A stretch of 64,000 bases of DNA from Paracamarosporium sp. OC-R06-R3 (lineage: Eukaryota; Ascomycota; Dothideomycetes; Pleosporales; Didymosphaeriaceae), in the NCBI GenBank assembly GCA_019828545.1, contig JACVRA010000044.1, positions 434,001 through 498,000 of the forward strand, written 5' to 3'. Each line of letters opens with the position of its first letter. Positions within the stretch are counted from its first letter, which is position 1. The translations under genes were made by a program, and so were the position numbers. The notes under the pieces are model-generated. The model was not told the origin of the DNA. It was given only the letters and a program-made list of their open reading frames with translations, and made no database searches. Shown piece after piece: positions 45,258 through 57,519 of this stretch.

Positions 45258-45640
45258 TTTGGAGGGAGGACTGGTCGATTTCGTTGCTTTTGAGAGGGGC
45301 GTGGACTCGCTGTGTCTTTGGACGTTTTTAAAAAGAAAAAAAAGAGCAAGAGAGGAAAAGTGGATGGAGTCGTGCAAGCAAAAATGTACGCATGTAGGTA
45401 GCACCAGGCACTCGACCAGTCAGTCACTCATGGTAGAAATTATTCGGCGGGGCACCGACACAGCGACTCATGCGCAATCGATAAGCTACTTGCTCCCGAT
45501 CCCTCCCGCACCAAGCTACTAAGGAGCAGCGCACTATATCCACTCGCCAAACCGCACACCAAGCTTACAGTAGGATTCTATATGGCAAAACACAAAAAGA
45601 AATCCCCGAAACCCACTCTTGCGAGCGGACGAAACCATGT
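45258..45640. other. Intergenic
   Basis: 383 bp between the GCIP-like start and the tRNA 3' end. It includes an A-rich tract at 45330-45355, likely in the promoter or leader of the GCIP-like gene. For the minus-strand tRNA, the Pol III terminator should lie just below 45641; no long T run on the minus strand is adjacent, but A-rich plus-strand DNA occurs at 45586-45602. Confidence 0.5.
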
Positions 45641-45737
45641 TGATGAGAGTGGGACTCGAACCCACGCCACTTTCGTGACCAGGAATAGTGATTCAGAAAC
45701 CTGAACCTGGCGCCATAACCAACTCGGCCATCTCACC
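45641..45737 (-). tRNA. tRNA-Leu (anticodon CAG), with a 15-nt intron
   Basis: The minus strand folds as a class II tRNA. The acceptor stem is GGTGAGA with TCTCATC and discriminator A. The D arm is GCC...GGC. The anticodon stem is CCAGG with CCTGG, and the loop is TT-CAG-G interrupted by 15 bases before its last T. A long variable arm (TCAC GAAA GTGG) and T arm GTGGG-TTCGAGT-CCCAC follow. Length without intron is 82 nt, normal for tRNA-Leu. The intron sits one base 3' of the anticodon, the standard eukaryotic place. CCA is not encoded. Confidence 0.93.
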
Positions 45738-48700
45738 ATCTTCGAGATCATGTGACGTGTCGCTTTTCATAAATATATATACCTACAGATGTTACGAATG
45801 ACGTCGATACCCATAATGTATCCCCAAGCATTGCAGTGTGCCGAACATGCATTCCGTCGGCTAGCGTGGGGACATTTTGTGCGGGCCAGACGAAGTTCGC
45901 GGTATGTGTGGGTCTCGCAGTGGAAAATCTCTGCGTTACCTAACGGGTTTGAATTTGTGGTTGGGGACTTCCGCTAATTGGGTGCTTTGTGGGGGTGGGA
46001 GAGGTAGGTGGGCTTGGATTGCGAGGGAGGTAATTGGGTGCTGTGGGATTGGAGCATTGCGGATGTTGGTTGAGAGTACGTGTGTGATCTTGATATTAGG
46101 GTAGACGCTTTGGGAGGGGGTATATTAAGATGCGCGGTTCGAATGAGGCATGGTCACGATGTCGTATTTGGGGACGTGCGGGGAAGATGTTTGAATGAAT
46201 GGATACAGAGATGGAACAAATAGCGGAGATGACTTGGTATGATATTGAATTGCGGCCGCGTCAAACTTGACACATCTGGTGAGGAATTTAGAAATGGAGT
46301 GGCAGTGGCAGGTAATTTCAAGGCAACGGAAAAATATTTGAAGTAGACTGTATCATCTAGAGAAAGCTGCAGCGTCTACGAACAAGGAAGTCAAGATGAA
46401 CTGGATTCGAGGCAGGGATACCCACACATGTCGGGGCGCGAAACGGATCACGGTGGATCCCAGCATCAAAAGACAACTCGCAGCTGACAGCTGCATTTGA
46501 GCCCCTCCTTGAGGCCAGTCTCTGGGTTCGTCGGGCCTAGCGTAAGCCGATATGTGTCACAATCCACTTCGCTCTTCATGTTTGCTGCTGTAGGGACATT
46601 GGAGCCGAGCGAGTGTCAGGACAATGTTTCTTTTGTTGAGGGATCGCGCAATTCGTCTTACGACCAGGCGAACGGGTACGAGCACGTCCCGTTCAGTTTG
46701 GTCTGTCCAGCTTACCCACACTCAACATGAAACGTAAGCCGGAGAGTCGTGAGTGGTGATGCTGATGTGGTTTGGTGGGGAGTGCTGAATCGATGCACGA
46801 GGTCAGCTAAACTAGTGAATGTTTTAAAATTAGTATATGGTGTCAAACAAACAGACATGAAATGCAGACTCGAGCGACGTGCTCGGGTCGCCTTTCTCGA
46901 TTGCGTGGGTGACGTAGATTCAGGGGTGATACGGATGGCGTTCGCTTCCTGAAGCTTGCGGCTGCGGCACCCATAAGAACAGAGAGCATGTCAGCAAGTC
47001 GCGTGGGCTTTGTTTACCACAGACCGCCACGCGAACAGGCGCGACGCGTGCGGGCTGCCGAATTCCAACCAGTGGGATCGAGGCGTTGCAGATCGGATGC
47101 AAATTGCTGTTCCGGGGGCAGATCATCATCTTGCCTTCCAACACGCGGGTACGGGAAGGTCAGGCAACCCAACGCCAACCCGCAGCCTGGTCTCGACGTC
47201 TTTGGTCAGCACAACCCAATTTCGATGACCTGTGTATTTATGAAGCGGGCGCAAATTTGCATCGTAATGTTAGCTGTGTGTGGAGCGTCCAACGAACCGT
47301 CCGCTGTGGGCCGCCTCTCAATTTCGGGGAACGGCTGATTGTACCGGGATGCTTGCACGCGGAGAGCGGCCACAGACGATAGATGCCAGGCGACAGCCGC
47401 GAAGGTGCATAGCCGTCGGTATACTCGCTGTTTGCAGCTCACTGCAATCCTCCCGTCGATAGCGCTTCGGTCTTTATAAAAGATCGCGGTGGATCTCGAC
47501 GCGTGCGGAGAGACGACGTGGATGTGCTACCGAACGGTTTGCGTGTGCTTCGAGGGCCTGCCGGCTGCAGCTGCAAGGGAAGGCTTGCACGCCGAAAGCC
47601 ACTCCGATGCGTACCTATCGTGATATATGCAGGGCGCTACGTGCTACCTGGGGCTTTTGTTGGAGGCCTGCTGAGATGAGGCACCCGCATTGTGAGGTAC
47701 AAATAATCGGAGAAGAATGGTACGACGTCGAGCTGAGTGCGGTGTCGCAGCAGAGCATACGACCCACGGACGATGAGCACGCCAATTGTTTGATGGGTTG
47801 AAAGTACGGGTCATGATGGGCCGGCCAGGGGTTAAGGAAAGGGGCCCACGACTTCGGTACGCGGATCAGCGATTGGGTCTTTTAGCGGGCCATCTGCAAG
47901 GTACCAGGGCGCCGTCCGCTGAGAGAAAGCCACGAAGGTCGAAAGCGAGGCCGCCGGCACCTCTCCGCACTGTGACGAGGGCCGCAGGCGAGGCATGAGC
48001 GTGTCTCGCACCGTGTGTCGTCGAGCGGTTTCAGACGCCACCGGATGGAGACGTTCGCAGCTAGCTATAGGTCGCGCAGCATTAACAGCAATAAGGTTCT
48101 CGCGCCTTCGAAGGATTCCTTCTGGAGCCTAGGGACCATGGGAGTGAATGAATCGGACCGGCCGCTCTGATTCACGATGCCGGGCTCGCTCGCCCTGCCT
48201 CCTGTCCGCCCAACCGCAGCCAGGGAGGCGACCTCTCGCCGCTGGGTGTGAAGAGAAGCATCCGATTGCATCTGCACGCGCCCGCCCATCTTCGAAACAG
48301 CGGCATGCCGGCTGCGACCGCCTAGCGCCCGTTTCGGCGGTGCACTGTGTCCATGTCGCAGCTCCACCACGCGCTCTCATCGCACGCCGGCGTGCGCCAT
48401 GGAGGCATCCAGAGGAGCCGCAGAGGCCGGTTTCTCGCTCTGAGCGCGTCGTGGCAGCCGAGCGCTGGCCACCAAGGCCTTCCCTGCAGATGCAGTGCTG
48501 CCATGAGCGTCGCTGGCGCCCATGCGCGGAGATGACCTCTGAGGGTTAGTGGAAATTATACCTTGCTCCTTTGACGCCTGTGCCTGGCCTGTCACTTTTC
48601 CCCAGCACGTCGCCTCGCCCACGCTGTTCCTGCGAGACTGCCCATTACACGGTCCCAATCGTCCCCGCCGAGGTCTTCACCCTCATTCCGCTCCTTCACT

Positions 48701-49373
48701 CTCACCACCACCACGCACTCGCAGCGCGCAGGCGACCCACGCTCCCTACCCCCCACGCTCCTTTCGACCCTCGCCCTGATCGACTTTTGTCTTCGCCATC
48801 TGCTTCTGGTGCCCGAGGGACTGCCGTGTCTGTCCTTCGTCCGGCTCTTTTCCAATCCGTGCCATAGCATCCAGCACACACATTCCTTGGCTTCACAATA
48901 GATCCCCGCCACAAACCTGCCTTTCTTTACACCTGTTGTCGACGATAGCTTTTGCACTTGCACCTCGGTCGCTGCATGGAGCGTGCGCTTGCTCTCGAAC
49001 CTCGCCGCCACTCGACCATATCCATCCAAGACTCGTTGGCAAAACGACCGTAGACACAACTGTGGATATTTTGTACGTCATTTCACGTCGAACGTCTGAT
49101 GTTGTTGTGCGAACAGCACCCGAGGAATGGGAGGGTAAACGAGACAAGCGCTAATTGCACCTGCCATAGACCTTTGACACGCGCTCTTGCCGTGCTGGTA
49201 CCCGACCGACGCCCACGTCGCTCCTGCCCTGCCAACGGGCGGTGAGCTTCGTACAGCGCAGCCCGTCTTTACGACACCGTCAACAAGCACCCCTGCTAAC
49301 CAGTAAGTCTCCCTCGCGACACAGACTCCATCCGAGCTATCACCCCGAGCTCAGGCACCCGGTTGCCGTCGTC
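45738..49373. other. 3.6-kb GC-rich intergenic and leader region
   Basis: No supported gene between the tRNA and the 1267-residue protein. From about 46900 the sequence is GC-rich, and from 48550 to 49370 the plus strand becomes pyrimidine-rich (CT and CAC runs), as in long leaders of fungal genes. Short upstream ATGs occur near 48976 and 49098, and a GTAAGT at 49302 could start a leader intron. Overlapping frames of up to 133 codons on both strands (48065-48660) reflect GC content. Confidence 0.45.
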
Positions 49374-52300
49374 ATGTCTCTAATAAAGGTGCAGAACATC
49401 ATGAATCGCTTCCTCCAACGGAAGAAGGACAAGAAGAAGGGGCAGCCGGAGCCCAAACCAGAACTCAACATCGCAGCAGCACTACCGGCTGCCGATGACT
49501 TCCGAACGAGTCTTATCCTGCCCGGCTTGTCGACCCGGTTTAGCATGCTGCGGGAGCAGGACGATCCCAACTCGAAACTCGGAAAAGCCAGTGATGACAG
49601 CGTGCTTCAGCCGAAACGACAGTCCCGCCTACACGAGTTTGGTTTCGCCCCAGCAGGAGGCCTCACAGATATAGCCGAAGTTTCGTCCTTGAAAGGCTCT
49701 CTCAGCGATTCTTTAAATGGTCAAATCCGGCCACCATTCGCATCTCAGCGATCAGGCTCCTTTGACAGTCAAGCTACCGAAGAAGGCGGAAGCATAATGA
49801 GCAGAGCACGACCAGGAGAAGGTAACGTTTTGTTTGGCGGCAGGCAAAAGATCTACAAGATTGGTGGCAGCGGCACGTCAACAGGCAGGCTTTTATATGA
49901 CGACGATGTGAACTTGTCCACGTTCCAGAAGATGCGACGCGAAGAGAAGGAACGTCTGGAAGCGGAAGCTGGAGAGGAGGATGAAGCTACCAAGGAGCCG
50001 TCAAGCCCGACGAAAGATACATACTCCCCATCTACAGATGGATTCAATCGTCGGGAGACATCGTCCTCAACCAACTCTGGAAGCAATGCACGCATCTCAA
50101 CCGCTGCGACCTCTGTTGCATCGCAAGGCGCTAACTCGGTGTCTGCTGGACCTACATCGCCTACAGAAATTACGAGATCCACGACCAAGGCAAGGAGGCT
50201 CTACGATCAAGGCCTAGATCAGCAAATGTACGAGCAGCAGTCGTCGGCAATGAACCGCCTCAATTCCATTCAAAGGACACGGGCTCAGACCGGACGTGCT
50301 ACCCCGCCGCTACTATTCTCTCAAACAAGATCTGCGACAAACTTGAGTGATCGCTTCAACAAGGGTGGCAATCTCCGCATGGAGAGTCCCACCTTCCAGG
50401 TCAATCCCGGCTTCCCTAACGGCAAAGACTCCCCGACGAACGCGACAAGCCCCATTCTTTCTCGACCCCAGTCCCCTCTATTGACGAGCCCATTGGCTAG
50501 CGATAGCGAAGAAGCTCAAACGCTCAATACCGCACTCCAACCACAAGACAGAGGAAAGGCTACTGCCATGGGCGCCTTCAACAAGCCGAAGAATGCTTTC
50601 AGCGAAGAGCAGTACAGGGAGCGTCTCAGACAGATGCAACTGGAACGCGAAGCATCAGCTTCAAAACTTGACAGTCCTCGCAAAACATCTTTCCCGGATC
50701 ATGTGGAACCTTCGGTATCTAGGAAGCCCTCCATTCCAGAGCGTGCAGGGCCACCAGTGCCTCGCAAACCTTCACCGGAGCGCACGGATGCGGAGAACCC
50801 GAAGAAGCCTTCTCTGCGGGAGCGCGCCGAGTTGGAGAAGCGCAAGCGAGCTGAAGCTGGTGCTACGACAGTTGGTGCCGCAGTGGAACAGAAACGTTCC
50901 GAAGCCCCGACGAAGCCTAAGGAAGCACCTTCGCCGTTCTCAGTATTCCAATCTGCTCTCAACCAGATGAAAGCTGTGCCAGCTGCGACATCGCAATCAC
51001 CGAGTCTTTCACCTCACAATGTGCAGTCTCCCGACTCTCAAAAAGGGGCCACCTTCTTCGCCTCGGCTGGATCCAGTGACGATGAGAGTGATGCTCCCCA
51101 ACCGGGTCCCAAATCTACCGAACGAGGCCGCCGGATCGAAAACCTCCCTGTAGCCACGGGACCAGCGCCTCCGATCCTAGAACACCCCGCTCTTCGTTCA
51201 CGAAGCAATTCACGGCCACCACAAGAGTCTAGTCACCTCGCTTTGCGCTCGCGCAGTAACTCTCCACACACACAGTTTGAGCCTCGCTCTTCACCAAACC
51301 CAGGAGCAGCTGATAAGTCCGATAATCAAGACATTGACTCCCCCACACTAGGTCCTAATAATGGAGGTCTCAGCGGTCTCATCCGGCAGCATTTGCGGAA
51401 CGTCAGCAACGTCTCGTCGAACTACGATGACGATCATCAAAGTATTATGAGTCCTCCGCCACTGCAGACGCAGAACATTGGGCTCGGTCTCCAACGCCGC
51501 CAGCCACAGAAAGAGACTGATACCCATTCTAATTCGACCTATAATCACTCGAACCCCTGGGATCTAGATGATCTGGAGAGCAATCCGTTCTATAACGAAA
51601 GAGCAAGCATGAGCTCAGTGAGCCCAGTGGACGCGCCAAAACCCCAACCACAGCCCTATCCCATATCTCCATTATCACCATTGTCGCCTGATGCGCCGGC
51701 ATCATTCCACGAGGAAGACAAGACACACCAGCGCGGTCGTAGTGTAGAGGAGCATGAAGCTTTCCAGCGGGATCTTGCTCAACGTCAACGTGCTATCCAG
51801 GAGAGCCTTCGTGCTCGTGCTGAAGGTCGATCTACGAGTCCTGCGCCCGCCCCACCCGGGCCGTCGGGTGGTTTGAAAACAGCCCTCAACATGCTTCGTG
51901 CCAAATCGAGTCGGGAGTCTTTTGCTACTGTCGACAGTCACCGGAATCCTGATGGGTCTTTGAAAGCAATGAAGATGCTTGGCCTTGGTGCAAATTCGAC
52001 GAATGCTAGCAGCACTTCTCTTGCTGGAGTTCCGGAAGGATCCTCACTTCGCCAAAAGCACATGCGTGTGCTTCAGCATGGCGAGCCTCCACGTGCTCAA
52101 GGTGAGCCACGACAGCGATCCGCAACTGGCGACAGCAATCGCGGTCTACCTCAGAACCGATCTCCTCCCGCATCCAGCAGAAGTTCTGGTAGGGACCGGT
52201 CCAGCTCTGAAGTCTCGTCCGGTCGCTCTCGCAGCCGTCCAGCTCAATACCGTGACGATCTCCATCAGGCCATGAATGAAGGCTCTAGATCGAACGCTTA

Positions 52301-53177
52301 TCCTCCGAACTCCATCCCGTCCATGCCTGGATATTCTGCCAACGCTACTCAGCCGTTGCCTACTGAGCGACCTTCATTTGATCAGCAGAGCGGTACGAGG
52401 TCGCGGAGCAACAGCAAATCCGCTGCCTTTTTTGAGTCCAAACATCTAAAGCCTATTCAAACTGGCAACGGGATGCCCGGTGGCTCGGGTGGACATCTAT
52501 CTCCTGGAAACCGACCTCAACATTCGCCTGGACTTCCTGTATCACCTCGACCTTCCCCTGGCGGCCCAAGCCCTGTCTTCCGTCCCCAAGCTTCCCCTCT
52601 TCCCGCAGCCTCCGCAGCCAACACTCCCCCGATATCGAACCCTGGGACTCCGGACAAGCCAGCTTTCAATCCAGATGCGAGACCCCCACCCATGCCAAAG
52701 GTAGGCACACTCCGCAAGAAATCTATCGCCAAGGCGGACATTGGCGAACCGGTGTTTGTTTCTACGACATCAGTCATCGACACCGTCAATCTACCGCCGG
52801 GAGCTTCGCTGAAGAATGGCATGGAGACGGCGCCGCCTCCAGTTCCTCCGATTAACCCTCGAAGACGATTTGGTTTCGGCCGCTCAGACAATCGCGATCC
52901 AGCAGTTCATGCGGGTCTTGACTCACCACATGCACCATTTGCGGAGCCGCCGCGGACCAATTCGTATGAAGGTTTACCTGATCACGGTCCGTCCTCGAGG
53001 CCAGCATTGAGGAAAACGATGAGCGAGGGGAGGAGTCTACACGGAAATGCACAGATTCAGCCTATGAACAGTCCTCCCATGCCGGCCGGTCCTTTTGGAG
53101 CACGCAAACCTTCACCACCTCGTCCCATTAACCGCGCGCCTATGGCACAGCGGAACATGGACGGCGCAATGTTTTAA
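49374..53177 (+). CDS. Large intrinsically disordered conserved fungal protein of unknown function
   Basis: Single exon, 1267 residues. I start at ATG 49374 (MSLIKVQNIMNRFLQRKKDKKKG), which begins a helical, basic, structured-looking segment; the frame is open 44 codons further up. A second ordered patch near residues 155-200 contains KIYKIGG and VNLSTFQKMRREEKERLEAE, a coiled coil. The remainder is mostly Ser/Pro/Arg-rich and disordered, with many SP/TP sites, RSRSNS-type motifs and PxxP runs (PPVPPINPRRRFGFG). Such proteins are often phosphoregulated scaffolds at the cell cortex, but no named family is recognised here and no function is assigned. It has a long leader and a long 3' region. 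Confidence 0.8.
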   Translation: MSLIKVQNIMNRFLQRKKDKKKGQPEPKPELNIAAALPAADDFRTSLILPGLSTRFSMLREQDDPNSKLGKASDDSVLQPKRQSRLHEFGFAPAGGLTDIAEVSSLKGSLSDSLNGQIRPPFASQRSGSFDSQATEEGGSIMSRARPGEGNVLFGGRQKIYKIGGSGTSTGRLLYDDDVNLSTFQKMRREEKERLEAEAGEEDEATKEPSSPTKDTYSPSTDGFNRRETSSSTNSGSNARISTAATSVASQGANSVSAGPTSPTEITRSTTKARRLYDQGLDQQMYEQQSSAMNRLNSIQRTRAQTGRATPPLLFSQTRSATNLSDRFNKGGNLRMESPTFQVNPGFPNGKDSPTNATSPILSRPQSPLLTSPLASDSEEAQTLNTALQPQDRGKATAMGAFNKPKNAFSEEQYRERLRQMQLEREASASKLDSPRKTSFPDHVEPSVSRKPSIPERAGPPVPRKPSPERTDAENPKKPSLRERAELEKRKRAEAGATTVGAAVEQKRSEAPTKPKEAPSPFSVFQSALNQMKAVPAATSQSPSLSPHNVQSPDSQKGATFFASAGSSDDESDAPQPGPKSTERGRRIENLPVATGPAPPILEHPALRSRSNSRPPQESSHLALRSRSNSPHTQFEPRSSPNPGAADKSDNQDIDSPTLGPNNGGLSGLIRQHLRNVSNVSSNYDDDHQSIMSPPPLQTQNIGLGLQRRQPQKETDTHSNSTYNHSNPWDLDDLESNPFYNERASMSSVSPVDAPKPQPQPYPISPLSPLSPDAPASFHEEDKTHQRGRSVEEHEAFQRDLAQRQRAIQESLRARAEGRSTSPAPAPPGPSGGLKTALNMLRAKSSRESFATVDSHRNPDGSLKAMKMLGLGANSTNASSTSLAGVPEGSSLRQKHMRVLQHGEPPRAQGEPRQRSATGDSNRGLPQNRSPPASSRSSGRDRSSSEVSSGRSRSRPAQYRDDLHQAMNEGSRSNAYPPNSIPSMPGYSANATQPLPTERPSFDQQSGTRSRSNSKSAAFFESKHLKPIQTGNGMPGGSGGHLSPGNRPQHSPGLPVSPRPSPGGPSPVFRPQASPLPAASAANTPPISNPGTPDKPAFNPDARPPPMPKVGTLRKKSIAKADIGEPVFVSTTSVIDTVNLPPGASLKNGMETAPPPVPPINPRRRFGFGRSDNRDPAVHAGLDSPHAPFAEPPRTNSYEGLPDHGPSSRPALRKTMSEGRSLHGNAQIQPMNSPPMPAGPFGARKPSPPRPINRAPMAQRNMDGAMF

Positions 53178-54329
53178 TTCACGATCTCAAACCACCTACG
53201 CGAGGAGTTCCACGGCTACCGGCGCTTATCAAAAGCAAACTTTCTTTTTCAAAGCTATACCAAATCCATACTTCGCATTCACGTACCGGTTTAACTTCTA
53301 CTCTGGATAATATCTTTTTCAACCCTTCAAACAGCGCGAACCACGGCTTTTCTTTCCTTGTTCTTTTCACTTGGTCACTTCAGCAATATACCTCTCGATT
53401 GGTCTCGAATCCAGTTCCTTCTTTTCTTTTACTTTTGCCTTCTTTTGTTCATCTCATGAGAGACACGTAGGGATTGGGACTAGTTGGTAGATTGCGACCT
53501 CCACTGGGCAAAGCATACACATGTTGGGAATCAGGAACCGTGCATAGCTGGGTTATGGTTACGGTGTCTCTGGTTAGGGGCGCTTGGGTGGGTGGATCTA
53601 GGACGGCTGGCTGGCTTGGTGTCTTATACTAGTACGGTACTTTTTAGTAAAGTACCCTGGATGGGTGGCTATAGCTAGCTGGTTGCGCATGTTGCTTGCG
53701 CTTGTGGAATGGAAAGTGTTATCACGCTCATGTCTGACTTGGATGTTTGCTTTTGAGTGATGCTGTGTTGTGCGTTTTGTGTTTATTTTCTCTCGATTAT
53801 TTCTTATTTCTTATCTTTTGTGAGGTGGGGGCGTTGATGGTGACAAAGGATGTGTATTCCATTCTGGTTGTTGAATGGACTCTAGCTAGCTGAGCATTNN
53901 NNNNNNNNNNNNNNNNNNNNNNNNNNNNNNNNNNNNNNNNNNNNNNNNNNNNNNNNNNNCTTATCTGATCCGTACTGCGTACGAACACTGGTAATATATG
54001 TCGATGTGTGCATGTATGTTACGTGAACTAGAGAAGAAAGATTTACTACTTAATTGATATACGCTCTGAAGGAATTCATGGAATTTAGCTCCCCTGCAAG
54101 TTTTCTCTTTCACCCTCCTTGTGATGTCTACAATTTCTCCACGAGGTTAAAACATACCCAGAAGCTTATAATTCAACTCCTTTGGTTTGATATGAGTGCT
54201 CGAAGCAACCCCTGTTCTAAACTGCTTTTAAGTCTCTGTTTAAATCAACACTAAAATCTTACCAGCTGTTTCGCACCTAAGCATTAATTCTAGATCTTTG
54301 TGTTCGCACTAGTTTTAAAAAAACCTTCC
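53178..54329. other. Intergenic, between converging gene ends, containing an assembly gap
   Basis: 1.15 kb between the disordered protein (plus) and sec9 (minus), T-rich on the plus strand near 53380-53460 and 53770-53820. It includes 61 Ns. No supported frame. Confidence 0.5.
53899..53959. other. Assembly gap (61 N)
   Basis: A run of 61 N bases. True length and content unknown; it falls between genes, so no annotated gene is affected. Confidence 1.
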
Positions 54330-55513
54330 TCATCTGATACGATCAAGGTTAGCTCTGTTCACAGCCAACTGTTCGTCCACACGATCCGTCTTCTCCGCAA
54401 CCCGAATGATATGTTTGTTCTGCTCGTCTGCTTCCTTAGCCATAGCACCTGCGATATGCTTCAGGCTACCAGCAGCAGTATGCAGCGCATCCAGATTGGA
54501 TTCAATCTCATCCTCCATCGCGTCATCCTCAGAGTCTGCCTCGAACTGGTATTTAGCTCGTTCGGCAAGGCTGCGAGGCGCTGGGCCACTGGGCCCCCCG
54601 CGTCGAGCGTTGGCTTCGTCTCTGCGGCCGTGACTCGCCCAGGCCTCGGCTCGAGACGCGTCCCGTTCGGCGCGCTCCCGTTGGTGAGATTCTAACACAC
54701 GGGCGTCGCGGGCTTCCTGGCGTGAAGTGGAAGCTAGAGGGTTTTTCACGTGGACAGCGAACATGGAACGGTTCCTGTTGATTGTAAGTAGAGCAGTGGG
54801 TATGTGTGTGGGACAACATACAGTGTCTTTAATTCTCGTGTTTTCTCTGCTGCCAGCCTGTTTTGACTGGCGGCGCCATCGAGATGACGTTCGGTGTTGT
54901 GGATACGCTCGCCTTGTTCCACTAAGCGCGAGAGTGTGTCTCGACCGGTTTGTTCAGCTTGCTGGACAAGACGTAGTGCGTTTCTCGTGGACGCTACGTC
55001 TGATTGTTTCAAGAAACGTATCTCAGATGCCGTAGCTTTGATATCCTAGGGAAGTTAGTTTTAAACGAAGGAAAGGAGTGTTCAACACACTTCTTCCTCT
55101 TGTTCCTCCTGGGTCAGTTGGCGATCGTCGTAGCTGCCGTAGCTGCCGTAGCCTTGATGACGGTGGGCGGCTGGGTCTAAGCCGCCACCAGTTCCCTCGC
55201 CCATTTGCGACTGTGCCTGGTAGTTATATGGTGGCGACTGTGCTGAACGTGCTGACGCATTTCCGAAGAGCTGAGCGCGGCCAGCATCCGCGTAAGGATC
55301 ACTTCCGAGACCACCATAGCCACCTATTCTCTCTCTCTGCGGAGCCGCACTAGATCTGCCATAGCCCAGTTCTGTGCGAGTGTCCGTCGGTTCGTAAAAG
55401 TTCTTCTGTGAATCGGTAGCTGTAGAGCGGGCATATGGGTTATCGTGCGAAGACGAGGCGTCAGCCTGGCCGTCGTCTGATTTGTTTGATCTTCGCAGTC
55501 CAAATTTCTTCAT
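54330..55513 (-). CDS. sec9: Qbc-SNARE Sec9 (SNAP-25 family)
   Basis: Three exons: 55513-55091, 55045-54822 and 54774-54330, 363 residues; introns 45 bp (donor GTGTGT, branch AACTAAC) and 47 bp (donor GTATGT). Joins give EEE-DIKATASEIRFLKQSD and LKTL-NRSMFAVHVKNP, both as in Sec9 proteins. The first SNARE helix (about 145-210) has zero-layer Gln in LVEQGERIHNTERHL; the second, at the C-terminus, has it in AKEADEQNKHIIRVAEKTD. The N-terminal 140 residues are a Gly/Tyr/Gln-rich disordered region. There is no transmembrane segment, as expected. I start at MKKFGLRRSNK; a start 13 codons upstream is possible. Known role: plasma-membrane fusion of secretory vesicles with Sso and Snc partners. Confidence 0.93.
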
Positions 55514-57519
55514 GGCTATATTAGAAGGATTGTTGGGCGTAAAATTGGGCATGGATAATGGAGCGGGAGGCAAATGGGTCAGCTTATATATGTACTTCTG
55601 AGGCGGAGGAAGGTATGAGGAGCTGAATTTCAGCTGCGCCACACCACAGCCTACAACATCAATGAATCTGAGGGTGCATTCCGGTCAGGTCATCTCTTAC
55701 CATGAACTAGTTCAAGAAAGTTCTACTCCCTGGGGGCTTCACAGTGTTTGCGTGCGCCGTCCAGGTGCCCAGACGCCCAGTTGGCTACCGTCTCACGTGA
55801 CTGGGAAGCATCCTGTGGGTTATGGGAGAAATCGCGCGCTCCTTATCTTTATAAGTCTTTGCTACTTTTTTCACTTGACCTATATCTTTACCTCAGATCT
55901 TGATGTTTAATAAACAAATGGGATTTATACATTACTTAGGGCAGGAAACGAGCGATATCACCCGAACACTACCTCCCTTGCTTCGACATCCGACCTCAGG
56001 CCCCGTATTCTGATCGACTATTTGTAGGAAGATTTCTGCGCACTAAACGGTACTGAAGTACGAGGGATATCATACTTCGCAGAGACTTTTCATGCGGGAA
56101 TTGCAGCTGCAAGGGTACCAATACTTCTGTTACCGCTCTGTTGGTTGCGCTGTGCTTTCTTTTCTTTTCCATTCTTGTATTTTCTTTTCTTTTCTTTTTT
56201 TTTTTTTGAAAGGTGGCTCTCATTGTCAGATGCTCTTCGACACGTAGACAGCTCCGCGATTCACTCAATGGCAACGAGATTATCAACAAATCAGAAGCCC
56301 TAGGCGCGTGGTAAGCTTCGGTCAGAGTAGGTGACACGAGAACGGAAACTTTGAGATGGCTTGATGGATATGCATGCCGAAGTGGCACAGATGCAAGTTC
56401 GCCCCTGATCGCAGGCTAATGCAAGGGCACGGGTTGTGTTGCTCTATGCAGGGGTCACGGTTTCGGCTAGAGGGGTGAGTACCGCAGAACACACAAATGG
56501 GTCCTCTTGCATCGTTTTTAATGAAAGATTTTATTCGATGAGATGATGATATTGATTATAGCAATTGTGAAACGTCTTTCTACAGTGCATTGGGATTGAG
56601 GGAAGCACACACGGTCGAAGAAGGGTTGATCCTCGTTCTATGCGACGGTACCAATGCAATATCGATATTGGAGTCAGTAGCGTGGAGTTTCTATGCATAG
56701 GGCTAGATTAGCCTTGGCGAAAGGTTATCGTAACTTTCCGCTTGACTTTCCATTTCATTGTCTCTTCGCTCAGCCTTCGTAGTGCATTATACAGAGAGGA
56801 AGTGATGACTCTCAGTACGCATATAACAAGAAAGTATCCCCCGTACAGCTTCTGCGCTGCAAACCCATGATCTAGACCTGCTTTCTCTGGATGAGGCCGT
56901 GACATCTCCACACAATAGTCACAGCGGGGCAACTGGCGCCCGTTGACTCGAGACCTAGCGCACCCCACGAATCACATTGACTTTCAACGAGCTTTGGCTC
57001 TTCCTTCGTTCTGATTCCAGAAGAGGACATCCCCCACGTCTTTGAGGCAGCGCCTTATCGCCTGTGCGCTCATGTCCTCCAGGTCCAATCCGCATTCGAT
57101 GTTCCAATCAAAAGCTTAAGACTTACAGGGCTGCTCTGCAGCTGAACCTTCCCCCCTGCATAATCCTGCACAATACTTCCGAATGTTTCGCAGTACCAAA
57201 CTCTCTCATGCATCGGATCCACTCATGCACTTGGGCACCAATCCGTAGCACAACAATTGGAAACATCTACCCAGCCAGATCGCAGCTAGCCCGCGCCGCA
57301 TGGCTGGAACAAGGTAACCGCGATCCCAAGGCAAGCTGTTACAAAAGTCGTTGCGACACCCGTGCCGCAGCCATACTGGTACCCGACCTCAATCCAAGCT
57401 TCTCCTTTCCCATTCCTTCTCTGCGTACCCATCGTCGTTCCTTTTTATCATCTCTTTCTTGATACCCTTATACCTACGCTCTACGCTTCTAGATACCCAT
57501 TGTACAAGACACACACAAC
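55514..57519. other. 2-kb divergent intergenic region sec9/CFEM gene
   Basis: Holds the promoters of both neighbours and a long T/C microsatellite-like tract (56155-56208). A pyrimidine-rich leader (57400-57500) lies before the CFEM ATG. Short frames are unsupported; no RNA gene found. Confidence 0.5.
56155..56208. repeat. Polypyrimidine (TTTTC)n / poly-T tract
   Basis: Imperfect TTTTC units run into 14 consecutive T. It is low-complexity DNA, likely length-variable, in the spacer upstream of both divergent genes. Confidence 0.8.

Noticed and set aside
48065..48660. Several overlapping frames on both strands, up to 133 codons
   Set aside because: GC-rich DNA lowers stop frequency in all frames; none shows domain features or codon bias distinguishing it from the others.
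7642..55513. Functional link between ykt6 and sec9 because both SNAREs fall in one window
   Set aside because: They are 46 kb apart with unrelated genes between them; both are universal housekeeping genes, so co-location is most likely chance.
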